A stretch of DNA of 64,000 nucleotides from NCBI GenBank assembly GCA_021234155.1, contig JAJEKV010000016.1, forward strand, positions 21,641,863 through 21,705,862, in the 5' to 3' direction. The DNA comes from Isoetes taiwanensis. Taxonomy: Eukaryota; Streptophyta; Lycopodiopsida; Isoetales; Isoetaceae. The position numbers and the translations under genes are program-made. The notes beneath the pieces were generated by a model. The model worked only from the letters and a program-made list of their open reading frames with translations. It searched no databases and had not been told where the DNA came from. Each line of letters begins with the position of its first letter. Position 1 is the first letter of the stretch. This document shows positions 44,208-56,206 of this stretch, in pieces.

Positions 44208-44597
44208 ATGTCCATGGTGTGCTTCACAGATCAACAGAAGAGGCTTGACAGAGTTGGAGTACCATCTAGATGGGAAGACAACCTGGATGAAGAGCCCATT
44301 TCAAGATTTAGTGATTTGGATCTAGCAGATCACCTTACTCTGCTAAAACAAGAGGTCATTCACTCCTCGGCAATAAAAAAGATTCTGAATAAGCCTGAGG
44401 TCTGGAGGTTTAACAATCTGAAGTCCTTCTTTGTCTCTCTATTCCACGCATGGCAGCAAAAACAAGAGGCTCGGGTTCTGATGCTGCTAGACTTCACTAG
44501 CTTCAGCACTGCAAAGTTAGATGAGATGCTCAATATTTTTGGGACCACATCAGTCAAGGATCTAACTCTGCAGGATCTCCTTGATGTGGTTAACTGA
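44208..44597 (+). CDS. LINE C-terminal tail frame
   Basis: A 129-codon frame just upstream of the LINE 3' UTR. It contains an all-helical sequence (WRFNNLKSFFVSLFHAWQQK; TTSVKDLTLQDLLDVVN). Its function is not known to me. Its position suggests the C-terminal end of ORF2 or a small extra ORF. The preceding frame (44009-44248) overlaps it by about 40 bases. Confidence 0.4.
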   Translation: MSMVCFTDQQKRLDRVGVPSRWEDNLDEEPISRFSDLDLADHLTLLKQEVIHSSAIKKILNKPEVWRFNNLKSFFVSLFHAWQQKQEARVLMLLDFTSFSTAKLDEMLNIFGTTSVKDLTLQDLLDVVN

Positions 44598-44778
44598 AAT
44601 CACAGAGCTGGCTGAACCATTGTCACATTTTAGTCTAATGTTGCTTATGTCTCAATTTTGTACCAGTACCCCATTATGAGGAGTACAGAGACAAATTTTG
44701 TCACTTTAGGTGACCACCTCACTTTATGTGAGTTTTCTGACATGTACCTTTACTAAATGAATAGAAAAATAACCTTGC

Positions 44779-44813
<35 letters not shown>

Positions 44814-44816
<3 letters not shown>

Positions 44817-46968
44817 AGTAATAGTGAAGGATCTAAAATATTAAAGACATTTCTACAAGTCATAAACTTCTATTCGTTGTTTCATATTTGAATGGATGCC
44901 AAATTAAAAAAACAAAAAAAAAGATATGGATGTTCAAACGTTTTTCCAAAATTTATCACTATGTAACAGTAGCGCTTGCCAATGTTTTTCCATGCCATGA
45001 CTTGCTCTTTTGTACATCTGTACCCATGCTTCGTGCCAGGAAAAGTTGAATGCCAGCATTTTCAAATGCTGCGTGGCAATGGCATTCATCTATGAATATT
45101 CTGCTACCATAAAATAGATCGCTTAGGATGGAGCAATTTATCCCACACGCATTGCCTGACTGCCTTTTGATGAGGCACAATGATAACTAAAGGCCGTTTT
45201 GACGACGGAGAGAACACTTCAGAATGAAGCAGGCTTTTCTGAAATATGTGCTAAGGACTTGAGATTGCACTTTGATCAGAGTTTTCACAAAAAAAAACAT
45301 ACATCTTCCTTTGTGTTTTCCTCTGGATTCAACGTAAGACTCTATGGCCAGTGTTCCTAAAATGCAATAATTACATTCCATTCTCTAAGTTTTCAAAAAC
45401 ATATAAGTGCACCATTTTTAAAATGGAAGAGAGATGTATCAATGTTTATATAATCAACAACTTTTGGAACTGTTACCACAATGCACGCAACAAATATTAT
45501 GGCGTAGTCAAAAGTGATGCTTCAACCTGGTTAAACTTCTGAATCAATGTATATTACCACATCTACTTGCAGAAGAACACTTCTTTTGCAAAGATGAACG
45601 GACATGTGTCTTTCACAAAGAGTTTGAACTATGAATTACAAGTTACAAAAGACACCTTTTGTATTCTCTCATGTACTGGTTTGCTTGATATTTGAAAAAA
45701 GTCTAACGTGCTTTGGAGGCTTCAGAAAATAACAAGGTGCTACGCACGGAGGGTTGCCCTCCGTGACCCGAGAGTGAAATGGCTTAAATCACACTTCAAA
45801 GTCATGTTTTCGAGCATATACTGACATATACTTGGAATATGCCACAAATCCACATGGATGAGGGTTTTCCCCTTAGGGGCAACCCAAAAAAATGGACTCA
45901 AACATATCAGTGGAATGCTATTTCCATGCCCAATTCATAATTCATAAGGCAAGGCATTCAAATACGCTAATAACTCACAAATTGAATGTTGCAAATAGGA
46001 AAAAGAAATACAATCCATTGGTTCCATTCAAACCTTGAACATATCGAAAGACGAGAAGCAAGAATGATGATTTCGTTGGTGTTTTAGTTTTCTTTATCGG
46101 GGCTCAACACATGCACGCACTGTAGCCCGGTTCTCCAAGATTCAAGGAATTCGATTTTTTATTGCTATAAATTTGAAATTGCCTCCAAGATTTCCAACCA
46201 CCTTTATTGATTTTAGTACCAAATTGGGGGACAAAAGGGACATAAAAAATGAGACACCCCAGTGTGCAGACATTTGTTTGGTTCTAAAACTACAAGGTTG
46301 AATCCATTATTAAGGATAAAACAAAATGGGATGAAATGAAAATGTATAGCTAGTTTAAATCGTTAGAGCCGAAGACTGTTGCCGGGGAAACTTGAACTTG
46401 CACCATTCTTTTTTCATAGCAAGCATCCCAAGATTACGCTAAAACAATAAAAATCAATTTCTCAAGAATCTATGTACATTCTCTTAGCTTCCCTTAGATC
46501 TTATGAGGATACTCCTAGATTCTCAAAGATTCTCCCAAGAATCCCATGGATCCCCCAAGATTCTCGCATCAGCTATTCACCATTCATCTTTCCATGTGCC
46601 ACCACAATTCTTCTCTTCGAAATGCAATCCGGCTATTCACCATTCACCTGGGATCGATGGCTATTCTAGCAATTTTATTCACTGTTTGTGATGATTCTGC
46701 CTCTTATATTAAGGAAAGAAGTTTGGTATATTGAATGTAGACTTTGAGAGGCAACTCATGTTTAACCTAAGCATTTGATATTTGTTTGTAGAGGATTAGG
46801 CCTCCAAGTACCTACATTCCTCTAAGATGCAAGCGTACAAAAGAATAGATAAGATTTCTCATTCTATTTATCATTTCAGCCCTAGAAAAGGCTTTAGACA
46901 ATAAGCCAACTATCCCTATTCGATTCTACACAAAACTAAATAGGTCACAAGCCAATGACATATCATGC
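44814..46968. other. No recognised gene
   Basis: AT-rich. A small hairpin, GGAGGGTTGCCCTCC, lies at about 45758. A motif with AAGATTCTC/TCCCAAGA repeats occurs at 46500-46565. No coding recognised. Confidence 0.45.
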
Positions 46969-46991
46969 TGCCACGTAATAGAAATCCCACT

Positions 46992-48768
46992 ACATGGCAA
47001 TATCTGCTGCAGGGGATTTTAGTACAGACGAGCTACTAGATTATGCCCGCGAGCTCTATACTGTGCCAGGGGCAGCCCCTAGGGATTTAGTATCGGGAGA
47101 TGTGCCAGATATATTTGATGTGGAGGATGTAAAGATATCTTTGCAAAAGATGGCAAATGGGAAAGCTAGAGATACTGAAGGCTTTGCCATTGAGATGCTT
47201 AAATGGGGAGGGGAGACTCTTCATGCTAAAGTGGCCGAGTTGTTTAGCTTGGCGCTTAATGTTGGTTTTCCCAACCAATGGTGCCAGAACATGATTGTGA
47301 CTATTCTAAAAGCTGGGGATCCAACTTGTATTCAGAATATCGCACTATTATGATTAGTAGTGTGATGGCTAAGCTCTTTGGGGCTATAATCGAGAAAAAG
47401 ATTTCTGGTTGGGCTGATACGCATGGGGTGCGAGCCTTAGGCCAAACAGGTTTCAAAAAAGATCACTCCACAGTGGATCACCTAGTAACTTTGCGCGTCA
47501 TGGCAGAGGGAGCTAAGGGTGCAGGCCATGCATTATACTGTTGTTTTGTTGATTTTACGAAGGCATTCGATAGAGTACCTCGTACACATCTAGGAGCACG
47601 TTTGGATAATTTGGGTATACCTATTCCATTACGAAAGGCAGTTTCACGGCTATACGAAAAAGTGTTGGTGGAACTTACATTTCCATTAGATGGCCTAGAG
47701 AAAGTAGAGAGCAATATTGGGGTGAAGCAGGGGTGCCCTCTGTCACCCACACTTTTTGGCCTTTTTATTGATGAGACTGAGGCATGGTTAATGAACGCGG
47801 ATGTGGGAGTGGAGGTTGGTGAATATTTTCTGAGACTTTTGCTTTATGCTGATGATGTGATACTTGTTTCTAGGACAGCAACGGGTTTGCAGCATTTGTT
47901 GTATGTGCTGGAGCAGTTTTGCAAGAAAACTGGTATGAAAGTGAATAAAACTAAGACTAAAGTTATGGTCGTTGGTTCTCGAGAATCAGTAGTAATGCAT
48001 CTTGATGGGGAAACTCTGGAACAGGTAAAAAGGTATAAATATTTGGGGATTGAGTTTACTAGGCGGTGGGGAAACGCGTGTCTGGAGGTTTCCGTGCTTT
48101 GTATTATTCTCTGAGTCTGTGGCGACAAAGAAACATCTGGTGTTGGTCTCTTAGGAGGCTTATCTTTAAGGTAATGGTGCAGACAGTTGTGCTTTATGGT
48201 TGCCCAGCTTGGGGGCCAGGTTTAGCCAGGGCAAAGTGGATGGAAATTGAACAGGTACAGAAGAGATTTCTGCTAGAAGCTGGGGGTAAAAGTTCAAACT
48301 CCTTATGAGATGTTATTAGCAGAGGCGGGATTGTATCCACTGGAGGTGGAAGCGTTGTTTCAAACTCTTACCTACTATCAGAGGGTACGGAGCATGGGGG
48401 GTAATTTGAAAAGGGACGAGAACAAGGGATCCCCAGAGAGCTGCGTTTCTGCCCATGTTGTTTTGAAGCACAAGTGGAGGATGAAGACCATGCTTTGATT
48501 AGATGCTCGGCCTTTGAGTATATACGAGAAAGTCACCATATCACGTGTAGCTCTCTATCAAAGCTATTCGATCTTTCTCCATTAGATCTTGGAGCATATC
48601 TTTATGAATATCTGAAATCTAGAAATGAGTTATTAGCTCTATATAAGATGGCTGAAAACTTGCTCGCCCAAGGGTGAGCCTTTGTTGATTAATACTGTTG
48701 TTTTCTATTTTCGCTGATGGACCTGAGGGTCTGAAGGCGTGACAATAAATAAATAAATAAATAAAAAG
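46992..48768 (+). mobile_element. 5'-truncated (TAAA)n LINE
   Basis: A non-LTR element carries reverse transcriptase, a C-terminal zinc-binding segment and an AATAAATAAATAAATAAA tail (48744-48766). GCCAC...AAATCCCACT (46970-46991) before it and GCCAC...AATCCCACT (48769-48789) after it agree at about 17 of 21 positions. They are a plausible aged target duplication that fixes both ends. It shares tail type and C-terminal pattern with the LINE at 1-632. Confidence 0.75.
46994..48680 (+). pseudogene. LINE reverse transcriptase
   Basis: The polypeptide runs from the pre-RT segment (VEDVKISLQKMANGKA) through RT blocks: YRTIMISSVMAKLFGAIIE, ALGQTGFKKDHSTVDHL, YCCFVDFTKAFDRVPR, GVKQGCPLSPTLFGLFIDE, the catalytic LLLYADDVILVS (about 47835-47870), and VNKTKTKVMVVG with KYLGIEF. 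The C-terminal FCPCCFEAQVEDEDHALIRC is a zinc-binding segment. Frameshifts near 47320, 48060, 48300 and 48470 inactivate it. YADD is intact. Confidence 0.85.
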
Positions 48769-48789
48769 CCACAATATATAAATCCCACT

Positions 48790-50369
48790 TTTGTGTGCCA
48801 TCTCATGAGAACAGAATTTTCATACCAAAATACTCTTCAGACATGCAATACAAACTTTCTCAAGAGCCCCCAATTCATACAACTATTTCGTTTTATCCAG
48901 ACAAAAGATCTAACTAGAGCAGCAACAAACAGGTTGTTCGACAAATAAACTTATGGTTTTGTGAGGTTCTAAAGCTATATCATCTTTTGAGAAGCACGTA
49001 ATTAATTTTGTGATGTTGACTTAGTGAAGTTTTTTTCAAAAGGTATTTATTATTGAATAGTCCATAACACGCCATGCGCAACAACACCTCTACGAACAGA
49101 TGTTGGCAGACACCTTGGAGCAGAATCAATGCTTCATCTTGTCTGAAGAGGCAATTAAGACCAACGAAAATGTTGCTAAAACAAATCCATAAAAGGGTGA
49201 GATGCTCAATCATGGTCCAAATCCGCCTTCTTTTTTCTTATTGTTATATGGTTTGTGATGTATATTGTCTAGAAATCCTGCCATTTCTTGCTCTACAAAC
49301 AACAAGATTAAAAGTAAAAAAAAAAATAACTAGAGGCTATTAAACCATCGACGAAGCACATAATGTGGGGAAGACGAGGCATACAATGCTCTTATCACAA
49401 TCAATCTTTACATGGATAACGTTTTAACGCTAATGTCTAATGCTAACGGCTGGTATGGCCGAGGCTATTTCCTAGCCCACAAAGGCCCGTGTAGAGGCTA
49501 TTATCAGCCTTAACAGCCCGTCAAAAGATTTTTATTCCAACAGTCATTTAGGAAGGCTGTTATGGTATTCAAGAAGTCTGTTATGGTGATAACGAAACTG
49601 TTATGGCGATAACAATTCCAGCCAAGCTGTTACAGCCCATACATGCCCTCTTCTTGACGCTTGAATCAACATCTAAGATTCATTCCTAGAATTAAAATCG
49701 TGAAACTTGATGTTAAGGTCATATAGCAATTTTGGAGCAATGGTGCTAGTTTTTTTTAGAGTCAATGGTTAGGTGTAATTTCTTGAATTGCATATTTGTT
49801 TGTTGTGCTTAACATAACTATATAAACTCTTCACCTTTGAAAGAACAAACTGGGTGCATAAGATCAACCAAAAAGCTAAGTAAGACGTTTTACTTATCTT
49901 ATCCTTGTCATAGATGATCCTCACATGCTTTAATCCAAAGCTATAAGTTTGGCATTCCCCTTCGAGCTAGAAACATTAAGGTTACACATATATGAAACAT
50001 TATACTATTTTATGTGCATAGCTATAATATTTTTGCAAAGGAACGTTTGAAAACCTAGCCAATGACTGGATTAAAATAACGGAATTTGATTTTTAAAAGC
50101 CGAAATATTAAGGAATAAAAAAGAAATATTAACATATTAGAACTATATGTATTTATTGAAATTCATTGGCTAAACACATTTCTTTTTTTGACAAAGATGT
50201 TTCTCATGCAAATGGGATTGGCCTAAAATCGTATAAGGAACACAAAATGTCTCAATACCATAAAAATCTAACAATTCTTTTTAATGTTTGACACAAATTT
50301 TTCAGAACAGACTGATGTACCCAAGTGCATAGCAATCCTTGCACATCCAATCTAGCCAAGGCAGTGGGT
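48790..50369. other. No recognised gene
   Basis: AT-rich. The stretch at about 49430-49640 has repeated TGTTATGG(C/T)GATAAC-like phrases and may be a decayed MITE. No clear ends were found. Confidence 0.4.
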
Positions 50370-50575
50370 CCAATTCCTATTCTGCTTCAGCAGAAGAATG
50401 GCTGCACATCCAAAGGAAATATAAAGCACATATCCAGATTTTTGCTTATCTAACCAGTCAAGACATTCTTTAGCCAATTCCTATTCTGCTTCGGCGGAAG
50501 AATGGCTGCACATCCAAAGGAAATATAAAGCACATATCCAAATTTTTGCTTATCTAACCAGTCAAGACATTCTTT
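50370..50575. repeat. 103-bp tandem duplication
   Basis: Two nearly identical copies (50370-50472 and 50473-50575) starting CCAATTCCTATTCTGCTTC. The duplication falls inside the glycosyltransferase relic and repeats its DWLDKQ-VLYISFG part. It therefore arose after the gene, or while it decayed. Confidence 0.8.
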
Positions 50576-50887
50576 ATCTGGCATATTAATTCCCTCTTCT
50601 TCTTTTTCTTCAAGCCCTAAGTATGACCTGGGTAACAGTGACCCCACTGGTAAGCAATTCGGGCTCTTTAGAACTACTTCTCTCATTATTTTCACTCTTT
50701 CTAATTCTAGCTCCTCAAATGTGTTGGATAAGACATATTTTGCTTGAAACATTTTTTCATAGTCTTCATGCATCTTTTTCCTGATGGTATCTTCTTTAAA
50801 CAGAGCAATGGCCAGATCTGTTGGCTTCAAAGTCATCCCTGGTATTGTCTAAATGAGTTCATCTTTTATAACCTCTCCATTTGTTCC
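50450..50887 (-). pseudogene. UDP-glycosyltransferase relic
   Basis: A minus-strand frame with features of plant family 1 UGTs, which transfer sugars to small molecules: IPGMTLKPTDLAIALF, AKYVLSNTFEELELE, LPVGSLLPRSYLG, DKECLDWLDKQ and VLYISFG. In a whole UGT the acceptor-binding N-terminus would lie before this and the PSPG sugar-binding box after it. Neither is seen. A splice-acceptor-like TTGCAG precedes the exon at 50887, and a TAG (at about 50850) interrupts it. A tandem duplication cuts the 3' side. Confidence 0.75.
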
Positions 50888-51907
50888 TGCAAATAACAAG
50901 TTAATACAGCTAGTCTTATTTCGTTAAGCTACAAAGATTTGTTTCATAAAATTGTAAAAAGTCTACCTTTGACTCCTGGTATGCTAAGATAGTCCAAAGT
51001 ATCTCCCTATAGCAAAACATCCTATAAAAACCTTGCATGACTAAATAATGTTTATCAAGATATAACATGGAAACATTAAAACAGGGCAATAGATCAAGCT
51101 AATTTTTTTACATTGAATCTGTGCATAACAATAAAGCATAACAAGAGAAGGTTATTTAAATCCACATATAGGCTATTTCCTTGCCTGCAACTTCGCATAT
51201 CCAACCCTTCACCATACAGGCTCTGAAAATTTGATCGCAGAGAAGCGATTAAGTAGCTCAGGAGCCAAGCACCTAATGCTGCCAGCATGGCCCATCTTGC
51301 ATGGAGGATTTCAAAACTGGCATGACCTCAACAACTGAGTAAATATTAAAACATTACTTAATAAACTGAAAATGGAACAGAAAAGCATAACTCTAAAAGA
51401 GTTACAATAGGTTAAGCTTAAAAAGCTCAAAAGTCTTGAGGATTGTTCCTAGAAATACCAAGAATAAAATCTCTCTCAGAATAACAGCCTTGCACTAGTC
51501 ACATGTCTCTAACATACAAAACTTAAAAGAAGCCTGTTATTCTGATTCATCAAACTGATGCATCCCTATGCTTTTGTCCATATGCTTGTCATGCTGATCA
51601 AATGCATGAGTTATCAAAGCAGTCTCTTCGGCTATTGGCATCCATGTATCATTCGAACGATCCTTTTTTACAGAATTTCCAATGCATTTTGATGAACCAA
51701 CACATGCAGCTCAGGAACATTTGCCTGTGCCATACACAAGGCCCCCAAAATTGAATCAGTATGACCTTTTTGTATCGATTTATGAGTGAAAACCAAATCT
51801 TAAAATCAATACGTGTTTGTGGGCCAAAAAGTTTACAAACCATATCTAGTTATAAAATATGGTTCCTTAATATAGTTCCATGACGTGATAAACGAACATT
51901 ATTTTTT
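50888..51907. other. No recognised gene; possible intron of the UGT relic
   Basis: AT-rich minus-strand upstream region of the UGT relic. No UGT N-terminal exon could be identified. Confidence 0.4.
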
Positions 51908-52255
51908 GACATGGTACTAGAACGTGATAGTTGTAGTTGGTCTTTATAACAGCTTAAAATACCTAATGTGTACTAATGCTTAATATGCCAAGTTTAGTGG
52001 GATGATATTTAGTCACATCTATTTTTACTGGTATGTGGACATGGTACTAGAACGTGATAGTTGTAGTTGGTCTTTATAACAGCTTAAAATATATAATCTG
52101 TACCAATGCTTAATATGTCAAGTTTAGTGAGCATGATAGTTGTAGTTGGTCTTTATAACCGCTTAAAATATATAATCTGTACCAATGCTTAATATGTGTG
52201 CTTAATATGTCAAGTTTAGTGGAACGATATTTAATCACATCTATCTTCCTCGGTG
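51908..52255. repeat. Tandem repeat, three partial units
   Basis: Units share GATAGTTGTAGTTGGTCTTT, CAGCTTAAAATA and AATGCTTAATATG(C/T)CAAGT. The first two are about 131 bp apart and the third is shorter. No coding. Confidence 0.75.
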
Positions 52256-52424
52256 TGTGTACATGATAATTTTGTAATTAATATAATACCACAATGTGGT
52301 AAACCTGATCTAGAGACAATGTGGTTAGTTTAGATTGTTCTTACACCAAATAGTTAACCAATATAATTAAACAATCTAATCTCTGCTGCAATGGCAAATT
52401 TGGCGACTGCAATGGAAATGTAAA

Positions 52425-52535
52425 CATGTGGGAGTTGAACCCACAATTTTACCATGTGTTTTACAATAAATTATATCAAACAAACTCAGATTGAGCAATT
52501 CATAAGCTAAAGCGCCTTAGACAAGAGCATACCTA
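52425..52535 (-). pseudogene. tRNA-Leu-like relic or SINE
   Basis: The minus strand has GTCTAAGGCGC (52512-52522), as in the D-arm of plant tRNA-Leu. About 70 bases later comes a perfect T-arm, GTGGGTTCAACTCCCAC (52428-52444). The spacing is too long for a plain tRNA and the anticodon arm and acceptor stem do not pair. It is an insertion-bearing relic or a tRNA-Leu-derived SINE. Confidence 0.35.
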
Positions 52536-53426
52536 TTGGTGCACTAAAATGGAAGTGACCTAGTGCAATCTGTAATGGAAGGGAGCGTGACCTGCAATCT
52601 GTAAGGTGGTCATTCTAAGCATTCGACCTTTTATCCTTTATAATGGCAGCACGAACCCTGGAAAAGGACAGGTTAGAAACACACACAAGATGAAGAAGAC
52701 TAAAAGGGTGAAGACATTTGCTACCTCGAGAGTAAAAAGTGAAGTCTCAATTGCTACCTCCATAGTAAAAAGTGAAGTCTCATAGTGAAGTCCCATATGT
52801 AGCATTCTAAAATGCAAAGAGAAACAGATAAAGGGTAAAGATAAGCTTCAAATCTTTATCCAACAATCAGTAACTCGAAGACAAAAATCAAAGTAACAAG
52901 AAACAAGCATAAATATTGGTCTGCTTCTCAAAAATGAAGAGCCTAAGCTTGCGGGTGACTTCTGAAAATGCAGGAAATACTGCCAACAATACAATTTCTT
53001 AGACAGATAAACATCATTCTAAGGTTACTAATTTGTAAAGTGGCCAAGCTTCATTCTTCAGCATCTGCAATTCAAAACAAGGCTCAATACCACATAAACT
53101 TTCCAGAAGGATCAATAGCAATTACAAAAAAATTGCATACAAGAAGAACAAGAAAACCCTTGCTGTTTTCGCTCCATAAGTCACCTATCTAGAATGAAAG
53201 AGCTTATATAAGAAAGAGGGCATCATACCGTGCAGATATTGAGATAATAGACCTGTCGAATGCCGATAAATCCGCAAGAACTACAAAATAAAACCTCCCA
53301 GAGGTAAGCAACTCAAAGAATAAGAAAAAAACGCAGAAGAATAGATGCACATCACATCTTTAATCAAATAACAACTCTGCAGGGATTGAAAAGGTGTGGG
53401 CAAACACCCTATTGACTAGGGCTTCG

Positions 53427-53708
53427 AAGATGCCATTCATCGGGCAAGAGCAGTGCCTCGATTCCCATTTCTCTTCAGCACACAATTGTGCCTCTGTTTG
53501 CTTGAAAAGGAGAGCAGATTGGCCGATTCTGGAGCTAAACGGGAAGATCTTGAAGCCAAGGAACTGCTGGATGGAGATATATTAGCAATTTGCAGCCGAT
53601 TCAGGACCTTTGCCTGAGATACATGCGCCATAGCCGGAAGCGCTCTCGGCTGCTCCACCGCATTCGCTTCAGGAGATAAGATAGGGTTAGGGTTGTGCTG
53701 CAACCACA
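53427..53708 (-). CDS. Possible N-terminal exon with transit-peptide-like composition
   Basis: The minus strand has an ATG at 53706-53708 (MWLQHNPNPILSPEAN...) and a second in a better context (GGCTATGGCG) at about 53630. The second would give MAHVSQAKVLNRLQIANISP followed by SSSSLASRSSRLAPESANLL, a Ser/Ala/Arg-rich, acid-poor stretch like a plastid or mitochondrial targeting peptide. No downstream domain is attached, and a following exon could not be placed. It could be the first exon of a gene running left toward 51-53 kb, or a chance frame. Confidence 0.3.
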
Positions 53709-53718
53709 TTTTCGGCAA

Positions 53719-54500
53719 ACATAGCCAGAATGTTTTTTTATTTTTATTTATTTAAGTTCATGCCCTTATTTCGTCATTGTGTTAGGAAGTATTGCAAATA
53801 CATTGAAGATGTCGGCCTCAAAGAGTTCGTCCAAAGACCTCAAATTGGCAATTGTCTGATAAAAAATATAACCTATGTGAGCAAACGCAAGTTTCGCCCC
53901 AATTCAATATTTGTCACAAAAAAATGCAAATGAAGGATCTAACACACAATGCAATCAAATACACACGCACTCTAAGACATATACATCCATGCAATATTGT
54001 GAAATCCACCATAATTTACAGAGAAAGCACTAGAACTGCTTGGGCACATGATGGTTATATGTCGAGTTCAAAAGGCCCGAGGTAAATTCAATCAATCTAG
54101 ATGATGGCCTACTACATCTTGCATAATACCCATGCATTAAGGGTTCAAGGCATTCTAATGTTCAAATGTTCTTCTAATATGCCTCAAATCACGTAGTAAA
54201 GTGGCCAGTTTGGCTGAACACTAGAATAGTGAATGTCTACACAATCACCCTGCATGTGTGTTTGAAAACTTCAAGTCATGTCGGTGAGGTAGCAACTGAA
54301 CACGTACATGTTTGAAGTTAGACCCGTGTGCTATTTCTGACTTTAGAACATCTTATTGCAATCCATCCGATTTGTCTTCTTCATTGCCTTTTGCAATTGT
54401 GGTGGATGTTATTTAAATATTCTTTCTTAGTCTCATGTCTTGTTTTTCTAATTAATCTCTTTATTTGGCCTAGTTCATCCGGGCTCTTGAATCGGTGGCA
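53719..54500. other. No recognised feature
   Basis: AT-rich sequence with only short frames, upstream of the duplication at 54.5-56.2 kb. No gene recognised. Confidence 0.4.
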
Positions 54501-56206
54501 CCTTGTTGGTTTGTCATGAAGCATCGCAAGGGGCAACTTTGGAATATGTGCCTCGGGAGGGTTTTTTTTTTTTTCTCTCACTTGCATGCTACATTTAATT
54601 AAGACCCTACAACAAGGAGTGCATTCCTCGACTAGTTGCAGTTTGCTACATTTAATTAAGACTAGAACACGCTACCATTTGGACTGGGACAAAAGAAGGA
54701 GTGCATTGTAGGGTTTAGGTTTCGTAGCCTTCCTCGCCTTTTAAAGTAGTCGCTTTGCGGGGTTCCCACAAAGGGTCTCAAGAGAGAACCCTAGTTGCAT
54801 ATAGCAAGTTGAGTTTGGCTATGTTGGTCACAACAGATGGTCCCTAGGGAGTAAATTGGTTGCCTTGGAGTCTTGCATGAAGCCAAACTATGTTTGCATT
54901 CCAACCTTGAGCTGTGATAGTCATTGAGCAGGTAAAAGCTCAACTAGTTGCATATAGCAAGTTGAGTTTGGCTATGTTGGTCACAGCAGCTGGTCCCTAG
55001 AGTAAATTGGTTGCCTTGGAGTCTTGCATGAAGCCAAACTGCATTCCAAGCTCGAATTGGAGGAACACGCCATATATCCACCTCGTGGCCCTACGTCGGA
55101 AAGGGGGTAATTTGGGGGTTGGTATGCCCGTGCAATGGATTTCTATTTTTTCTTTTTGGAGATGATTCAGGGAACATGAGCTACCATTTGGACGGTGGGA
55201 TTAGCAGATGGAGTGGTTTTGATGCCCCAAAACCAAAACCCTACTAAATCTGTAGGGTTTAGGTTTCGGTAGCCTTCCCTGCCTTTAAATTGGTCGAGCG
55301 CTTGCCTGCAGGGTTCCCACAAGGGTCTGAAGAGAGAACCCAAGAGAGAGAATAAAAAAACCCTCCCGAGGCACCTATTCCAAAGTTGCCCCTTGCGATG
55401 CTTCGTGACAAACTGGACAAGGTGCCACTGGCCATGCCAGAAAGGCACGTCACGAAATTTCGACTATGCGGTTGCTTCTAGAAGGCCATGGTTACCCTAG
55501 GGCACATGCATGGAGAGCCTTGCCCCGATCAACTGCCCCTACTTCCTTGTGCATGCTACGTTTAATTAAGACTAGCGCACGCACTACAAGCAAGGAGTGC
55601 ATTGAGCGAAAGCTCGACTAGTTGCATATAGCAAGTTGAGTTTGGCTATGTTGGTCACAACAGCTGGTCCCTAGAGTAAATTGGTTGCCTTGGAGTCTTG
55701 CATGAAGCCAAAACTGCATTCCAAGCTCGGTATAGCTGCCGAATTGGAGGAACACGCCATATATCCACCTCGTGGCCCTACGTCGGAAAGGGGGTAATTT
55801 GGGGGTTGGTATGCCCGTGCAATGGATTTCCATTTTTTCTTTTTGGAGATGATTCAGGGAACACGAGCTACCATTTGGACGGTGGGATTAGCAGATGGAG
55901 TGGTTTTGGTGCCCCAAAACCAAAACCCTACTAAATCCGTAGGGTTTAGGTTTCGGTAGCCTTCCCTGCCTTTAAAGTGGTCGAGCACTTGCCTGCAGGG
56001 TTCCCACAAGGGTCTGAAGAGAGAACCCAAGAGAGAGTTAAAAAAACCCTCCCGAGGCACCTATTCCAAAGTTGCCCCTTGCGATGCTTCGTGACAAACT
56101 GGACAAGGTGCCACTGGCCATGCCAGAAAGGCACGTCACGAAATTTTGACTATGCGGTTGCTTCTAGAAGGCCATGGTTACCCTAGGGCACATGCATGGA
56201 GAGCCC
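54500..56206. repeat. Large tandem duplication with an inverted piece
   Basis: GTTGCATATAGCAAGTTGAG recurs at 54794, 54947 and 55621. The segments 54947-55500 and 55621-56200 are nearly identical in order and content (period 674 bp). A part of the unit (GCATCGCAAGGGGCAACTTT...GCCTCGGGAGGG) is present in reverse orientation at about 54520-54562. Frames inside are repeat-derived and not convincing. It may be a piece of an unrecognised repetitive element. Confidence 0.75.

Larger units (their letters stand above)
42640..44813 (+). mobile_element. 5'-truncated L1-like LINE with 32-base poly(A)
   Basis: 3' part of a plant L1-type element. It starts near the end of reverse transcriptase: QTDQTVLSNIKVMGPNEATK, ILGIPLS, then SLSLAGRIEIANAVI after a one-base slip in an A run at 42830. 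It continues with FLWQGNHKVAWKDLTKPKKL GGLG (42980-43060). A zinc-binding region (LCPLGCGMEETSNHVFLC, about 43835-43890) and a long C-terminal tail follow. Poly(A) lies at 44782-44813. Several stops and frame changes make it inactive. The left edge is approximate and no target duplication was resolved. Confidence 0.8.

Noticed and set aside
45758-45772. Terminator-like hairpin
   Set aside because: Too short, and bacterial-type terminators are not expected here.
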